A stretch of DNA of 64,000 bases from Aliiruegeria lutimaris (GTDB taxonomy: Bacteria; Pseudomonadota; Alphaproteobacteria; Rhodobacterales; Rhodobacteraceae). Location of the stretch: positions 41,089 to 105,088 of the forward strand of contig NZ_FNEK01000010.1 in the NCBI RefSeq assembly GCF_900099935.1, in the 5' to 3' direction. The notes under the pieces were generated by a model. It had not been told where the DNA came from, did not search any database, and saw only the letters and a program-made list of their open reading frames with translations. Each line of letters opens with the position of its first letter. The stretch's first letter is position 1. The position numbers and the translations under genes were made by a program. Below, one piece after another: positions 62,382-64,000 of this stretch.

Positions 62382-63431
62382 TTAATCATCCAGCAAGAAC
62401 TCGGACACCCAATCGCCTGCTTTTCTAATTGCAACTCTTGACTCGGGCGATTTTGGCAAAGCCGCCATGAAGACGTGCGGCATTCCCTCATAAAGGTCGA
62501 GTTTCACTGTCTGCCCGGCCTGATCCAATGCCTGATAGAGCCTAACAAAATTGCTGAGGAAAATCTCTTTGGTGCCGCCCTGGATGAGCGTTGGGGAGAA
62601 GCCCTTTGCAAAGTCGCCGTAAACCGGAGAGACGTAGGGGTGCCGGTGGTCCGTTTCATCGGCATAAGCCAGCGCCGAGGGACCGAGGACGTCCTGGTAT
62701 GTGAAGAACGGCTCGGCATCCCGGAGCGTCACATAGCTATCCCCAGTCTCAGAGATATCGGTCCAAGGCGACCAGAGAATCAATGCTGCAGGCATTTCCA
62801 TGCCATTATCACGCATCTTCAACACACTGCCGGCCGAGAGACCGCCGCCCGCCGAGTCGCCGTAGAGCACGATATCGGAAGCCGCGAAGTCTTGCTCATC
62901 AAGAGCGGCGAAGACTGATAGGACCTGATCGGTTGTTTCTTGCCACTTGGCATGTGGCGCCAGAGTGTAGTCGACGGCCAAGACCGTCAGACCCGTTTCA
63001 TCAGCAAGTAGTATCGCCGAGGTAACGGCTCCTCTGGCGGAGTTGAAGACATAGGCACCACCGTGCAAGTAAACTGCGATCTTGTCGTTGCGCAACAGTT
63101 TGTTAGGCGTGACTTCGACCGTCGGGACGCCACCAAGTGTGATATCCCGAAGCGTGCCGTTGAACGCCTCAACGAACGGTGCCGCAGCTTTGATCTTAGC
63201 AGTGCTGTCGGCTTCCTGTAGTGCCTGCCACGCTTGCACATCATCCGGGGAAGGCACCGCCGCGTCCCGACCTTGGCCGAGTGCGGAAAGCACCGCGCTC
63301 CATTCAGACGAGATCGTATCCGGCGCGTGCGCCCACAGGGGCTCAGCATCTTGAGCAAGGGATACTGTGGCGACTTGTACGACGGCAGCGACACTTACAG
63401 TGAGCAGTAGGAGACGTTTGAGTTGCTTCAC
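62382..63431 (-). CDS. Secreted alpha/beta hydrolase (HSL-family esterase)
   Basis: About 349 residues. Signal peptide MKQLKRLLLLTVSVAAVVQV, with likely cleavage after SLAQ. Oxyanion segment VYLHGGAYVFNS, nucleophile elbow YGDSAGGGLSAG, acid in LIQGGTKEIFLSNF and His in GMPHVFMAALP match hormone-sensitive-lipase-type carboxylesterases. GTG at 63431 with GGGAG ten bases upstream is preferred to the GTG at 63464, because it starts the signal peptide. The codon use is more AT-rich than the chromosome to the left, which is consistent with horizontal acquisition. Confidence 0.85.
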   Translation of the reverse strand: MKQLKRLLLLTVSVAAVVQVATVSLAQDAEPLWAHAPDTISSEWSAVLSALGQGRDAAVPSPDDVQAWQALQEADSTAKIKAAAPFVEAFNGTLRDITLGGVPTVEVTPNKLLRNDKIAVYLHGGAYVFNSARGAVTSAILLADETGLTVLAVDYTLAPHAKWQETTDQVLSVFAALDEQDFAASDIVLYGDSAGGGLSAGSVLKMRDNGMEMPAALILWSPWTDISETGDSYVTLRDAEPFFTYQDVLGPSALAYADETDHRHPYVSPVYGDFAKGFSPTLIQGGTKEIFLSNFVRLYQALDQAGQTVKLDLYEGMPHVFMAALPKSPESRVAIRKAGDWVSEFLLDD

Positions 63432-63464
63432 GGCGAATACACTCCCAATCTGTTCCGCGGTCAC

Positions 63465-64000
63465 GTCCGAACCACTGTGGTTTGGACGTGACTTTTATCA
63501 GCATCGGGCAAATAAGTCTGCAACGCGGTCATAGGTCTCCCCAACATCGCTGTACTTACTTCAAACATCCGCTTTCTTGGCTGTGGTGCGGCAAAAATAT
63601 CGGGCTGGTCAGGACAACTGGTTTGCTGCGTGAGCGAAGGACGCGAATTCAATCCGGCTGCTTTGGTGCAGGTTTCTCGGACGCCACGCGGTACGTTTGA
63701 GTAAGAGCGGGGCGTTGCCTGGCGTCGGAGAAGCGCGCAAGCGGGAAATCGCGGGGTTGGTCTTTGCGGATCAGCTGTGTCTATGGGGATTTGAGCCGTT
63801 CGGTTGCTCTGGATCTGACTGGGCAGGTTGGGTTGGTAGGGCTGGTGTTGGCAAACTCATCGGGTTTTGTGCGGGCTTTTTGCCGATATGCGTTGTGTCC
63901 CGTTGATTTCAGCAACCTTCGCCCCTCCGATATTTGGAATTGCGCATGCCGGTTGAACCACAGGCGGTGTGGCGTGTGGCTGAGGTCGTGGTTTTCAATT
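63465..64000. other. Right-edge region with no gene that can be supported
   Basis: Several open frames are present (for example 63697-63906 on the plus strand) but they have Gly/Trp-rich, noncoding composition and no ribosome site. No transfer RNA, insertion-sequence end or terminator was recognised. A gene may begin beyond the edge. Confidence 0.5.

Noticed and set aside
63482..63906. Two plus-strand frames at the right edge
   Set aside because: Gly/Trp-rich low-information sequence with no start signals.

Overview
This is a high-GC chromosomal segment that looks like an alphaproteobacterium of the Rhodobacterales (Roseobacter/Paracoccaceae type). The support is gene content and protein character: an HU-like protein, an IalB-family protein, a DUF1127 protein, alphaproteobacterial-type dapD, serB/serC/serA and hmgA, a serC leader RNA, and a large fraction of conserved Rhodobacterales-like hypotheticals. 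No rRNA, tRNA or CRISPR array was seen.

Layout, left to right. (1) 1-3526: the start of an HU gene, then the purine-salvage pair amn-ade on the minus strand. (2) 3835-8581: a lasso-peptide type RiPP cluster on the plus strand, consisting of an ABC exporter, an asparagine-synthetase-like cyclase cut short just after its PP-loop, a frameshifted HPr-kinase-like gene, a PqqD/RRE protein (B1), a B2 protease and a 39-residue peptide with a lasso-type leader motif. The cluster looks partly decayed. (3) 8578-14783: an isopropylmalate/isocitrate dehydrogenase relative, the glycyl-radical enzyme YjjI and its activase YjjW, then a membrane hybrid histidine kinase. (4) 14941-21926: mainly minus-strand housekeeping and hypothetical genes (phytase-like esterase, MepA, MFS exporter, dapD, threonine dehydratase). 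(5) 21994-27472: LOG protein, methyltransferase, HdeD, rlmN, IalB protein, asparaginase, YCII protein. (6) 27625-32317: serine biosynthesis, with serB (coupled to a TSUP permease) divergent from serC-serA, which carries a probable structured leader RNA. (7) 32451-38899: hmgA with a well-formed promoter/operator, an orphan amino-acid binding protein, kbl-tdh threonine catabolism, a MarR regulator and a thiolase. (8) 38914-50698: the pbpC/alpha-2-macroglobulin envelope pair, a cytosolic hybrid kinase, and an unusual long MarR-fusion regulator with its own promoter. (9) 50667-58241: an [FeFe]-hydrogenase operon consisting of a NuoF-GltD-like flavoprotein, HydA and a three-gene NitT/TauT-type ABC transporter, divergent from a LacI regulator with a 22-bp palindromic operator candidate between them. 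No hydE/F/G maturase genes lie in the window. (10) 58808-62381: a decayed integrative island (integrase tail, AlpA-type HTH, DUF3631 helicase-like gene with an in-frame amber stop, degenerate tail). (11) 62382-64000: a secreted alpha/beta hydrolase and a non-coding-looking right edge.

The strongest candidates for something undescribed are the regulated HydA/flavoprotein/ABC-transporter operon and the lasso-like cluster whose putative precursor stop codon overlaps the start of a dehydrogenase-glycyl-radical operon. Paired amber stops in the island are a third, weaker candidate.
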